From assembly GCA_018714965.1 (NCBI GenBank), contig DVML01000007.1, positions 1 to 64,000 on the forward strand: a stretch of 64,000 nucleotides of DNA, in the 5' to 3' direction. Below are positions 52,961 through 61,952 of this stretch, piece by piece (positions within the stretch are counted from its first letter, which is position 1; every line of letters starts with the position of its first letter). A program made the position numbers and the translations under genes. The stretch comes from Fimihabitans intestinipullorum (GTDB taxonomy: Bacteria; Bacillota_I; Bacilli_A; RF39; UBA660). The notes under the pieces are model-generated. The model was not told the DNA's origin, ran no database searches, and saw only the letters and a list, made by a program, of their open reading frames with translations.

Positions 52961-54161
52961 CTCTTACATCCTCCTCTTTTTGAATGGTTTCATTGAGAGC
53001 CCCTTTTGTTTCGAGATTGATCGATATGTCGATATTTACTTTTATATATGGAAAAACGTCGTCATCCCACACGCTTTGAACATGTTTAAAGTAGTCGGGA
53101 TGATAGCGATAATAGTATAATCCAAATCCAAAAATGTCTGATTTGTATTTATTTTGTGCGGTTGAAATCGCACTTTGTAACATGTCGTGAAGAGAATCTT
53201 CAAATTTTTTCGTTATTTTTTCTAGATCGCTAGGTTGCAATAAATCGTAATCACAATTAATTTCTTGTAAAGAACCGTCTGTGGTTACATCGATATCGAT
53301 AGAAGGTTGATTTTTATCAATCTTATAATTTCGATTGACACGGATATTTGTAATGTTGGCATTGGCAAAATTGTTTCCATCACATTTTGTTGTGACGATG
53401 ACGTTTTTAGCATTGCCATTGATAATATTGATACCCCTACTTTCCTCTCGTTTCGCAAAGCCAACTAGCTTGTCTTCTTTAAAAATGCCTAGATTGCTTA
53501 ATTCAATATAAGTTTTAGGTTCAGAATTTTCTAAGTTTGCCATGTTTGATCCTTCTTCTGAATCCCCACTGATAATAATACTAGGTAGAACGGGATCGAC
53601 ACCGGGACGTAAAACACTACGTATAAATTGACTATATCCAACATTTGTGGAAATTGATTGATTCGTACTGGAATTTTGTAAGTTGATTACGATATTTTGA
53701 GATGGAAACGCTTCTAGGGGCGAAAGAACTTTGACGACGTCTTTTGCTTTCTGATCTCGTGTAATTAAAAAGAAGAATTTTTTTCTAGATTCTGGATCTC
53801 GCATGAATAAATCGACGACTTTAAAAACACCTTCTTTTGCGATATCACTACTCATGACGATTACAGAAACATGTCCTAGATATGTCGACCTTGGATTTTT
53901 TAAATCGATTTCTCGCATTGCTTCTGATAAAGTAGGACCAACTCCACTAAAGACAGTCGTTTGACTTTCTCCTTCTTTGCTACTCACTTGTGCTTTTTTT
54001 GCATTGGCAATGGAGTAGCTAATCTCATATCCACTTTCGACCTTATCGATTGCAACTGCTGTTACAATCGATAAATCATCTAATTCTTTGTAATCGAAAC
54101 ATCCGGTAAAGAAAAATATGAGAGATAAAATCAATATTAATTTATATTTCAGATTGATCAA
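52944..54161 (-). CDS. gerAC: Germinant receptor lipoprotein, GerAC family
   Basis: The 405 residues start with a lipoprotein signal and lipobox FTGC. GCFDYKELDDLSIVTAVAIDK is the typical GerAC N-terminus. The rest is an exported alpha/beta protein. It overlaps gerAA by 20 bases and gerAB by 17 bases, so the three are translated as a unit. Confidence 0.9.
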   Translation of the reverse strand: MINLKYKLILILSLIFFFTGCFDYKELDDLSIVTAVAIDKVESGYEISYSIANAKKAQVSSKEGESQTTVFSGVGPTLSEAMREIDLKNPRSTYLGHVSVIVMSSDIAKEGVFKVVDLFMRDPESRKKFFFLITRDQKAKDVVKVLSPLEAFPSQNIVINLQNSSTNQSISTNVGYSQFIRSVLRPGVDPVLPSIIISGDSEEGSNMANLENSEPKTYIELSNLGIFKEDKLVGFAKREESRGINIINGNAKNVIVTTKCDGNNFANANITNIRVNRNYKIDKNQPSIDIDVTTDGSLQEINCDYDLLQPSDLEKITKKFEDSLHDMLQSAISTAQNKYKSDIFGFGLYYYRYHPDYFKHVQSVWDDDVFPYIKVNIDISINLETKGALNETIQKEEDVRDEKTN

Positions 54162-55629
54162 CTCCTAATCTACGTCGATTTTTCTTTGTAAAGAAGTCTG
54201 GACGATATTTTATTTTGTTTCTGGCACGACGAACGAGTCCATCTTTTAAGATTGCTTGATTGAGAGGACTTAATGGAGTTAAATATGGTGTCCCCATGAT
54301 TTCTAGACTACAAATTTTAGTGAGAAAGATGATTCCAATTACGACGAATCCAACCAGGCCCATAATAGCAGAGGCAATCAGAAATATGACGCGCCAAAAT
54401 CTAAGTGCATTTATAAAATCAATATCAGTAAAGAGAAACCCTGATATAGAAGTCATTGCGACGACAATGACGACGATAGGGGATACAATTCCAGCATTTA
54501 CTGCAGCATCACCTAATACGAGAGCGCCTACGATACTAATCGAAGATCCCATAGCGCTAGGAATACGAATATCGCTTTCTCTTAGAATTTCAAAAGTGGT
54601 AATGAGAATTAAAATTTCAAAGATGGTTGGAATTGGAACACCTTCTCGTTGTACTGCGATCGAGATGAGTAGTCGATCGGGAATGATCTCTTGATTGAAT
54701 GTTGTCACCGCGATATAAAGTGCGGGAGTCATAATAGTAGTGAGAAATGCTAGAAATCTTAACGCTCTTGATAAAGTTACATTAGAAGGTTTTTGATAGT
54801 AATCATCTGCTGTTTGGAAAAAGTCCATAAATAAACCTGGTAGTACAATTACGTAAGGAGAGTTTTCCACAATGATGGCTATTTTTCCATCTAAGATAGA
54901 TCCACAGACAAGATCAGGCCTTTCTGTTGTCACAGCTTTTGGAAAATCTGTGTATTGCTTAGTAGATAGATATTCTAGAATATAACCACAATCTAAAATG
55001 CCATCAATATCTATTTTTTTTAGTTTATTGACGATTTTTTCTACTTTTTCCTGTGGTACGACGTCCTGTAAGTATGCCACTGCTACTTTCGTTTTCGATC
55101 TTCTACCAACGATTGTTTCGTTTAACCATAGATGAGGATCTTTAATTCTCTTTCGAATCAATCCTAAATTCATCATGTAATTTTCTGTAAAACTATCTTT
55201 TGGACCTCGTAAATTTTTTTCGTCATTTGCTTCTGTAACGCCTCGATCTAGTACACTTTTTGTCTCTAATGCGATTGCGCTACTGTTTCCATCGATAAAA
55301 ATGACTGTGAATCCCGAAGATAAAAAGTAAAAGAGATTGTCAAAGTCTTCTACCGTCCTCATTTTACTATTTAAAATTGTATCTTTGAGACGTTGGTAAA
55401 CTTTGTTCGTGCTTAGTTTTATTTCGTCTTTTACATCTTCACTCAAGCTTCGCATTAAAAAGTCGCTTACTTTGTCATCGCTCGCGACACTTTCGATATA
55501 CATATATGCGACCGTATTTTTTTTGAAATGAATGATACGAGAATTAATATCACAACTATTCCCATTCATTTGTTTTATGGTGTCGATATTTTTTTGTAAA
55601 TTTGTATATAATTTCTTTGTTTTATTCAT
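54142..55629 (-). CDS. gerAA: Spore germination protein, GerAA family
   Basis: The 495 residues have a hydrophilic N-terminal half and five or so membrane segments (about 285-440). Family motifs are seen, such as SFTENYMMNLGLIRKRI and EGVPIPTIFEILI. GerAA forms the pentameric ion channel of the receptor. The frame is open further upstream, but the ATG at 55629 follows a GAGGG site with 6 bases. It heads the operon and is divergent from the rRNA methyltransferase gene. Confidence 0.92.
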   Translation of the reverse strand: MNKTKKLYTNLQKNIDTIKQMNGNSCDINSRIIHFKKNTVAYMYIESVASDDKVSDFLMRSLSEDVKDEIKLSTNKVYQRLKDTILNSKMRTVEDFDNLFYFLSSGFTVIFIDGNSSAIALETKSVLDRGVTEANDEKNLRGPKDSFTENYMMNLGLIRKRIKDPHLWLNETIVGRRSKTKVAVAYLQDVVPQEKVEKIVNKLKKIDIDGILDCGYILEYLSTKQYTDFPKAVTTERPDLVCGSILDGKIAIIVENSPYVIVLPGLFMDFFQTADDYYQKPSNVTLSRALRFLAFLTTIMTPALYIAVTTFNQEIIPDRLLISIAVQREGVPIPTIFEILILITTFEILRESDIRIPSAMGSSISIVGALVLGDAAVNAGIVSPIVVIVVAMTSISGFLFTDIDFINALRFWRVIFLIASAIMGLVGFVVIGIIFLTKICSLEIMGTPYLTPLSPLNQAILKDGLVRRARNKIKYRPDFFTKKNRRRLGVDQSEI

Positions 55630-55695
55630 AGGCATCCCTCGTTCATCATTATCATACCCAAAATTAATCAGAATATCATAAATATCAATGATGTA

Positions 55696-55704
55696 TGTTA
55701 TAAT
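55696..55704 (+). promoter_or_regulatory. Extended -10 promoter of the rRNA methyltransferase
   Basis: TG-T-TATAAT (55696-55704), 15 bases before the ATG at 55720; the leader would be very short. Confidence 0.55.
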
Positions 55705-55719
55705 TAGTATGGTGATTTT

Positions 55720-56958
55720 ATGGAAAAACATATTTTAAAAATAGAAAAATTGGATCATAGTGGAAGAGGAATTGCGCATTGTTGCGATAAAATTGTGTTT
55801 GTTCCATATGCTTTAATAGACGAAGTTGTCGAAGTGGAAATTGTAAAAGAAAAGAAATCGTGGATGGAAGGGCGTATGATTCGAATTTTAGAATCTTCTG
55901 AAAGACGAATCAATCCAACTTGTCCGTATTACGATGTTTGTGGTGGCTGTGATGTAATGCATATGTCTTATCAAGATCAAATCGCATGGAAGGAAGAAAA
56001 AGTAAAAGAGATTATGCAAAAGTTTGCTGGATTGTCTCCGTCGGCCATTTCTCATTTGATTCCATGTGAGCAAGAGAAAAATTATCGAAATAAATTAGTA
56101 TTGCAAGTAAAAGATGATATTGGTTTTTTTGAAAAAAGAAGTCATCATCTTGTCAAAATTGAAGAGTGTCAAATTAGTGATGCACGCATAAATGAAGTAT
56201 TACGAACGATTCGTTCTCGTATTCCACTAACGAATGTTTATCAAATTATGATTCGTGCGAGCAAAAATACGGATGATATCATGGTGGTTTTCGATGTTTC
56301 TAAGCCGTTTATAATAGAGAACGTAGTATCTATATTGAAAGATAAAGTCTCTTCTATTATTATGAAACAAAATCATAAATATAAAACAGTATTTGGAAAA
56401 AATGATATTGTTGAGAAGTTAAATGGCGTGTCATTTCAGATCGCTTCAGATGCTTTTTTTCAAGTCAATACTAAGCAAACAGAAAAATTGTATCAAGCAG
56501 TGAAAGATGCTTTTGTATTGTCTCATGATGATGTTGTTTTGGATTTGTATTGTGGAACTGGAACCATTGGTATTTTTTTAGCTCCATTTGTGAAACAAGT
56601 CATCGGAGTAGAAGTAAATGCACAGGCGATAGAAAGTGCGAAGAAGAATCAAGAATTAAATAAAGTCTCTAATATAGAATGGAAATTAGGTAAAGTAGAA
56701 GATGTGATACCTGGCTTACAAGTAGATCCAAATGTTGTGATTGTCGATCCACCTCGTAGTGGCTTAGACGTGAAGACGATAGAAAGAATCAAAGATTGGA
56801 ATGTAGAAAAAGTAGTGTATGTATCTTGTGATCCTGTTACACTCGCACGAGATTTAAAAATGTTACAAGAAAAATACGTCGTTGTAAAGATAGTTCCAGT
56901 TGATATGTTTCCACAGACAAAACATGTGGAATGTGTATGCGCGCTTGAGAGGCGTTAA
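55720..56958 (+). CDS. 23S rRNA (uracil-5-)-methyltransferase, RlmCD/RumA family
   Basis: The 412 residues have a TRAM domain (about 1-60) and [4Fe-4S] cysteines in CPYYDVCGGCDVMH. The SAM-binding domain has DLYCGTGTIGIFLA and IVDPPRSGL, and the nucleophile Cys lies in YVSCDPVTLARDL. RlmCD methylates U747 and U1939 of 23S rRNA in Bacillus. The GGTGAT site is adequate. Confidence 0.92.
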   Translation: MEKHILKIEKLDHSGRGIAHCCDKIVFVPYALIDEVVEVEIVKEKKSWMEGRMIRILESSERRINPTCPYYDVCGGCDVMHMSYQDQIAWKEEKVKEIMQKFAGLSPSAISHLIPCEQEKNYRNKLVLQVKDDIGFFEKRSHHLVKIEECQISDARINEVLRTIRSRIPLTNVYQIMIRASKNTDDIMVVFDVSKPFIIENVVSILKDKVSSIIMKQNHKYKTVFGKNDIVEKLNGVSFQIASDAFFQVNTKQTEKLYQAVKDAFVLSHDDVVLDLYCGTGTIGIFLAPFVKQVIGVEVNAQAIESAKKNQELNKVSNIEWKLGKVEDVIPGLQVDPNVVIVDPPRSGLDVKTIERIKDWNVEKVVYVSCDPVTLARDLKMLQEKYVVVKIVPVDMFPQTKHVECVCALERR

Positions 56959-57154
56959 AATCTAATAAATAAAGGAAAAAGCAACTATTCAGTAGGATGT
57001 GAAAAAATCGCAAAAAAATGATATTTTTACTAGTTTTAAAAAATTTTTTTACATAGGTTGTTTTAGTAGTATATGTTTCCATATACAAGGTCTAGTGGTA
57101 TTGGTTGAATAATCTATATAGTAATTTATAAACAAGATATGAAAGTGGTGTTTT

Positions 57155-57832
57155 ATGAGAAAAAATATGTTAGATATGTTTATGGAGAATACAAAAAATT
57201 ATTTACATTTAAATAATAATCAATTGTTGAAAATAAAAGATATATTAATGCGAGGCGAGGCAATATATATTTTAGACGAACAGCCACCAATTGATATAAT
57301 GAAAAAATTTCCTGAATTTATGGGAGAATTTGGGTTATTATTAATCAATAATATATGGTTTCTTACTGTTTCGAATAAAAAGACATGTTATATTCCAATT
57401 GAATTAGATAATTTTATATCAACTGGAGTTATTCAATTTTTTGCACATTCTCATCCAGATGATGGTACTACGGCAAATCTTTTTCCATCGTTTTCAGATT
57501 TATTATCAATTGATGCAATAGATCATAAATTTTATATTATAAGTGCTTATGGAATAACAGAAGTGGATATTACAAAGGCTAAAGACTTGAATTTTTTAGA
57601 TGAAAGATTTGAAAATTATATTTTGGATAATCATATTTCTTATGAAGAATATATGAAAAACCAATTTAAAATTTATATGAATTTTATGGAATTTATTGGA
57701 TGTAAATTAAATATTATACCTTATGAAAATACAAAACAAATAAGTGAGATTTTAAGCAGTAAACAATTATTACAACATGAATTTTGGAATAAAACTATTG
57801 GGACTACATCCTATCCAGGTAAAAAATTATAA
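57155..57832 (+). CDS. JAMM-motif (JAB1/MPN-like) protein of unknown role
   Basis: The 225 residues are strongly AT-rich in codon use and stand isolated. HSHP (98-101) followed by SFSD (112-115) fits the JAMM metalloprotease motif HxH...SxxD, with a spacer of 11 instead of about 7. Glu58 in FMGEFGLLLI could be the upstream catalytic acid. JAMM enzymes cut isopeptide or ubiquitin-like bonds or serve in RadC-type proteins. The rest has no match. The spacing is unusual, so a non-catalytic relative is possible. Neighbours give no hint. Confidence 0.5.
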   Translation: MRKNMLDMFMENTKNYLHLNNNQLLKIKDILMRGEAIYILDEQPPIDIMKKFPEFMGEFGLLLINNIWFLTVSNKKTCYIPIELDNFISTGVIQFFAHSHPDDGTTANLFPSFSDLLSIDAIDHKFYIISAYGITEVDITKAKDLNFLDERFENYILDNHISYEEYMKNQFKIYMNFMEFIGCKLNIIPYENTKQISEILSSKQLLQHEFWNKTIGTTSYPGKKL

Positions 57833-58074
57833 TTTTTAAACTAAAAAAATATACATAATTAATAGTAATATGTTGATATTGTTTTTATAAAAAATATTGT
57901 TATGGTTTGATGAAATGATTAAAATGATATTTGGAGTAAATAGTTTATTATATTATGAAGTAGTCAGTTATACCAATACATATAAAAACCAACTAGTCAT
58001 AATGTACAAACAAGGCACGTGGAATGTGTGGCGTCTTTGCATTTAAAAAATAAAGTATAGGAGTGAAGAATGAT

Positions 58075-58857
58075 ATGGAAGAATATTTAGAGTTTGCTGA
58101 ATATATTGCAAGACAAGCAGGAACTATTATGTTGAAATATTTTTACCGAGATCATGGTGCTAGTTATAAGAGTGATGCCACAATTGTAACCTTAGCAGAT
58201 AAAGAGATCAATTCATTTTTAATTGAAAAAGTAAAAGAAAAATATCCTACACATGCTGTAGACGGAGAAGAAGAACAATCTGGGACAAGCAAATATGTAT
58301 GGGTTTGTGATCCTGTCGATGGGACAGCCATGTATGCAAGACATGTACCGGTAGCTGTATTTTCTTTAGCTTTCGTAGTAGATGGAACTCCGGTTGTTGG
58401 TGTTGTGTATGATCCTTTTACAGATAATTTGTATTCGGCGATGAAGGGAAAGGGAGCATATAAAAATAATGAGAAAATAAGTGTAAATACTTTTGAACTA
58501 AGTAGCAAAGAAAGTGTCGCTCATTATGATATGTGGCCTCATGCAGATTACAATATATATGATTTTATAAAAGAATTAGGAAAGAGTACTTACTTTGTTA
58601 GCATAGGTAGTGTGATTAGAGCTAGTATGTGTGTTGCTGAAGGAAATTTTACACTTGCGATTTTTCCTGGAACAAAACACAAAAATTGCGATATTGCTGC
58701 TGTGAAGGTGATAGTTGAAGAAGCAGGAGGGAAAGTAACAGATTTATTTGGACATGAGCAAAGGTATGATCAAAATATAAATGGTGCGTTAATAAGCAAT
58801 GGAAACGTACACGAAGAAGTAGCAAAAGGAATTACAAAATATTTATTAGATAGATAA
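58075..58857 (+). CDS. Inositol monophosphatase-family phosphatase
   Basis: The 260 residues contain the metal-binding set of the family: VDGEEE, then WVCDPVDGTAMYARHVP, and the second site NCDIAAVKVIVEEAGG. Substrates in this family include inositol phosphate, histidinol phosphate and PAP. The start is the ATG at 58075 after TAGGAG; a GTG at 58063 overlaps that site. The substrate is not fixed by the sequence. Confidence 0.88.
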   Translation: MEEYLEFAEYIARQAGTIMLKYFYRDHGASYKSDATIVTLADKEINSFLIEKVKEKYPTHAVDGEEEQSGTSKYVWVCDPVDGTAMYARHVPVAVFSLAFVVDGTPVVGVVYDPFTDNLYSAMKGKGAYKNNEKISVNTFELSSKESVAHYDMWPHADYNIYDFIKELGKSTYFVSIGSVIRASMCVAEGNFTLAIFPGTKHKNCDIAAVKVIVEEAGGKVTDLFGHEQRYDQNINGALISNGNVHEEVAKGITKYLLDR

Positions 58858-58937
58858 TGACACTATAAAAAATTGAAAATTAAAAACATTTGTAATGTGG
58901 AGTATAATTGTGAGCATATTAATATGGGGGGAATACT

Positions 58938-60059
58938 ATGAAATCTAAAGTAACGATGATATTATGTGTGCTCGCTGTTGGAATTGGATTATGGTTGGGA
59001 ATCGATTCTCAGTCGAAAGAAAAAGATCAGAAAGTTTCAAAAACGTTGGATAGGAAAGCAGATGTCATTGAAAAAACGATAAATCATATGACATTAGAAG
59101 AAAAAGTAGGGCAAATGTTCATTGTACGACTTCCAGAAAAAGATGCCCTGACAGCGATTGATCAGTATCATTTGGGAGGTTATATTTTATATGCGAGAGA
59201 TTTTCGCAATCATACGAAGGAAAGTGCGACTTCTATGATAAAGTCGTATCAAGACAATTCTAAAATCCCTATGCTGATCGGAGTGGATGAGGAAGGTGGA
59301 ACTGTCAATCGAGTTAGCTTATATCCAGCTTTTCGTAATTCACCGTTCCGTTCTCCACAAGAGGTATACAAAAGCGGTGGATGGGAGATGATTACGAGTG
59401 ATGCGATCGAAAAAAGTAAATTATTGCGCTCTCTTGGAATCAATGTCAATTTTGCGCCTGTTGTAGATGTTTCCGAAAATCCAAATGATTACATTTATAA
59501 TCGCAGTTTTGGTAGCGATGCAGACATGACAGCGCAGTATGCGAAAAAGGTTGTTAAGGCAATGCACAAGGAGCATATAGAACCTGTATTAAAACATTTT
59601 CCAGGATATGGAAATAACGTAAATACTCATACTGGAATCGCCCATGATACGAGAAGTTATGAACAATTTGAAACTTCCGATTTTATCCCATTTCAAGAAG
59701 GTGTGAAAGCAGGAGCAAATATCATTTTAGTTTCTCATAATATCGTACATTCTATGGATGATAAATATCCAGCATCTTTATCGCCTAAGGTTCATAAGAT
59801 TCTGAGAGAAACATTGAGCTTTGATGGTGTGGTAGTGACAGATGATTTATATATGGAAGGCATTACACAATATGTCAAAAAAGAAGAAGCAGCCATCTTG
59901 GCGGTACAGGCAGGAAATGATCTTATTTGTTGTACTGATTTTCAAACTCAAATACTAGCAGTAGTGAGTGCAGTAAAAGATGGAAGAATCAGTGAAGAAA
60001 GAATTAATTCCTCTGTTAGACGTATTTTAAAATTAAAAAAAGAGATGGGAATTTTGTAA
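58938..60059 (+). CDS. nagZ: Beta-N-acetylhexosaminidase, NagZ family (GH3)
   Basis: The 373 residues have an N-terminal membrane anchor or signal (about 5-23) and a GH3 barrel. IGVDEEGGTVNR and LKHFPGYGNNVNTHTG (the family's His-containing loop) are present, as is VVVTDDLYMEGI with the nucleophile Asp. It removes GlcNAc from muropeptides in wall recycling. The ribosome site GGGGGG is strong. Confidence 0.9.
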   Translation: MKSKVTMILCVLAVGIGLWLGIDSQSKEKDQKVSKTLDRKADVIEKTINHMTLEEKVGQMFIVRLPEKDALTAIDQYHLGGYILYARDFRNHTKESATSMIKSYQDNSKIPMLIGVDEEGGTVNRVSLYPAFRNSPFRSPQEVYKSGGWEMITSDAIEKSKLLRSLGINVNFAPVVDVSENPNDYIYNRSFGSDADMTAQYAKKVVKAMHKEHIEPVLKHFPGYGNNVNTHTGIAHDTRSYEQFETSDFIPFQEGVKAGANIILVSHNIVHSMDDKYPASLSPKVHKILRETLSFDGVVVTDDLYMEGITQYVKKEEAAILAVQAGNDLICCTDFQTQILAVVSAVKDGRISEERINSSVRRILKLKKEMGIL

Positions 60060-60076
60060 TTTTTGAACAAAGATAC

Positions 60077-60105
60077 TTGCGCAATTTGTCGAATTATGTT
60101 ATATT
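60077..60105 (+). promoter_or_regulatory. Promoter of the candidate small RNA
   Basis: TTGCGC (60077-60082), 17 bases, TATATT (60100-60105) with an extended TG at 60097-60098. Confidence 0.65.
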
Positions 60106-60111
60106 GATAGT

Positions 60112-60199
60112 GCAAGATTTTCTTGCGGGTATTATGAAACTTTCCCACGTTACATCGTACCCTTTTTATGACAGACAGAACTTATCTGTCTTTTCTTTT
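60112..60199 (+). ncRNA. Candidate small RNA with three hairpins
   Basis: Between a promoter and the next gene lies an about 88-base segment with no reading frame. It folds into GCAAGA/TCTTGC (60112-60126), then GGGTA/TACCC (60127-60162) enclosing ATG-AAC/GTT-CAT pairs, followed by T5. A third hairpin AGACAGA/TCTGTCT (60173-60191) is followed by T-rich DNA. The rluA-type gene has its own extended -10 after it. I do not recognise a known RNA family. Confidence 0.5.
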
Positions 60200-60205
60200 G
60201 GTTTA

Positions 60206-60214
60206 TGATATAAT
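60206..60214 (+). promoter_or_regulatory. Extended -10 promoter of the RluA-type gene
   Basis: TG-A-TATAAT (60206-60214), 23 bases before the ATG at 60237. It places the transcript start downstream of the longer in-frame ATG at 60168. Confidence 0.65.
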
Positions 60215-60236
60215 AAAACAAGAAAAGATGGTGCAT

Positions 60237-61091
60237 ATGAAAGCAATTTTAGAATATGAAGTAAAAGAAAGAGAAACATTGCTTCCCTTTCTGGAGCAGA
60301 ATTTAAAAGATATATCAAAAAAGAAAATAAAAAGTTATTTAACGCATGGCTGTGTATATGTAGATCATAAAAAAGTAACACAGTATAACTATAGTTTAGT
60401 GCCTGGACAAAAGATAGAGATACATCGAAGCCAAAGAAGTAGTGAGAATACGGGAGAACTAGATATTTTATACGAGGATAGAGACTTACTTGTCGTGAAT
60501 AAGAAATCCGGGTTACTTACGATTTCGACAGAGAAAGAAAAAGAGAGAACCCTGTATCATATGGCAAGTAATTACGTAAAGAAAAACTATAAAAATGGCA
60601 AGATATTCATCGTTCATCGGTTAGATAGAGATACATCTGGAGTCGTTGTATTTGCTAAGAATGAGCATATGAAAGAGATGTTACAAAAAAATTGGAACGA
60701 ACTTGTTTCATATCGTGGATATATTGCGATTCTCGAAGGAAATTTGCCAAAGAGAGAAGGCATGATTCATACATGGTTAAAAGAAGATGGAAACTATCGA
60801 GTGCATTCAGTAAAAAATAAAAAAGACGGTAAGGAAGCAATAACACTATATAAGGTAATCAAAGAAAGAAAAGATACAACTATCGTTGAAATAGAGTTAA
60901 AAACTGGAAGAAAAAATCAGATACGAGTTCACTTTAGCGAACTTGGTTATCCCGTTGTAGGAGATAAAAAATATGGTGCTCGAAAGCGCTCTTCTCGGTT
61001 AGAGTTGCACGCACATCGTTTAAAATTAAGACATCCGGTGACACATAGAGAAATGGAATGGATTGCTCCGATTCCTGAAGAGATGAAGTAG
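60237..61091 (+). CDS. RluA-family pseudouridine synthase
   Basis: The 284 residues have a short S4-like N-terminal part and the RluA catalytic domain, with VHRLDRDTSGVVVFAKN holding the active Asp. It isomerises uridines in 23S rRNA or tRNA. An in-frame ATG at 60168 would start inside a terminator hairpin, so the ATG at 60237 is preferred. Target position not determinable. Confidence 0.9.
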   Translation: MKAILEYEVKERETLLPFLEQNLKDISKKKIKSYLTHGCVYVDHKKVTQYNYSLVPGQKIEIHRSQRSSENTGELDILYEDRDLLVVNKKSGLLTISTEKEKERTLYHMASNYVKKNYKNGKIFIVHRLDRDTSGVVVFAKNEHMKEMLQKNWNELVSYRGYIAILEGNLPKREGMIHTWLKEDGNYRVHSVKNKKDGKEAITLYKVIKERKDTTIVEIELKTGRKNQIRVHFSELGYPVVGDKKYGARKRSSRLELHAHRLKLRHPVTHREMEWIAPIPEEMK

Positions 61092-61104
61092 AAAAGAGGT
61101 AAAT

Positions 61105-61461
61105 ATGAATCATTTATTTATTGCATATCCAAAGTGCAGTACTTGTCAAAAAGCAAAGAAATGGTTAGAGGATCATAAGATTGAATTTGAAGAAAGACAT
61201 ATTGTCGATAACCGTCCTTTAAAAGAAGAATTGAGAAAGTGGCATCGTGAAAGTGGATTACCATTGAAGCGTTTTTTTAATACGAGTGGATTAAAATATA
61301 AGGAACTAGGATTAAAAGATAAACTTCCAACGATGAGTGAAGAGGAACAATTAGATTTACTATCTAGCGATGGAATGTTAGTAAAAAGACCACTTTTGAT
61401 TACACCATCGCATATATATGTTGGATTTAAAGAAAAAGAGTGGAGTAGTTTAGAATCATGA
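61105..61461 (+). CDS. Spx/ArsC-family thioredoxin-fold protein
   Basis: The 118 residues have the N-terminal CSTC centre (YPKCSTCQKAKKWLE) and the RPLLI block of the ArsC/Spx/YffB family. It is probably a reductase-like or regulatory member; Spx proper is longer and has a distinct C-terminus. It overlaps the next gene by 4 bases (ATGA). Confidence 0.82.
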   Translation: MNHLFIAYPKCSTCQKAKKWLEDHKIEFEERHIVDNRPLKEELRKWHRESGLPLKRFFNTSGLKYKELGLKDKLPTMSEEEQLDLLSSDGMLVKRPLLITPSHIYVGFKEKEWSSLES

Positions 61462-61952
61462 TAGAACATCAAGAACATGAATTTCCGCCGTTTTATGAAG
61501 AGGATTCTAAGATTCTTATTTTAGGTAGTTTTCCATCTAAAAAATCGAGGGAAGTGGGTTTTTATTACATGCATCCGCAAAATCGTTTTTGGAAAGTACT
61601 AGCTCGTGTTTTTGAGTGTGAGCTTCCTGAGACACTGTCGGATAAGAAAGAATTCTTGAGAAAAAATCATATTGCTCTTTGGGATGTCATTGAAAGCTGC
61701 GATATTAAAAATTCGAGTGATGCTAGTATACGGAATGTAGAACCGACGAAGATCGTTGAACTGATGAAGAAGACAGAGATTGACACCATTGTAACAACAG
61801 GAAAAAAGGCACATGAGTTATATCAGAAGCACAGTAAAGATATCGTAGGAATTGAAGATATTACGCTACCGTCTACAAGTTCTGCCAACATTGCTAATTA
61901 TAGCGAAGACGATTTGGTTAAGTGCTATCAGAGATTGAAGGAGTTTTTATGA
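61458..61952 (+). CDS. UDG-superfamily DNA-deoxyinosine/uracil glycosylase
   Basis: The 164 residues show ILGSFPSKKSREVGFYYMHPQNRFW and LPSTSSANIA, the motifs of the DNA-deoxyinosine glycosylase/MUG-type branch. It removes deaminated bases from DNA. It is coupled upstream to the Spx-like gene and downstream to mutY (4-base overlaps), making a repair pair. Confidence 0.82.
   Translation: MIEHQEHEFPPFYEEDSKILILGSFPSKKSREVGFYYMHPQNRFWKVLARVFECELPETLSDKKEFLRKNHIALWDVIESCDIKNSSDASIRNVEPTKIVELMKKTEIDTIVTTGKKAHELYQKHSKDIVGIEDITLPSTSSANIANYSEDDLVKCYQRLKEFL

Noticed and set aside
54260..54694. 144-codon plus-strand frame inside gerAA
   Set aside because: It lies wholly opposite a clear gerAA frame, with no good ribosome site or family match.
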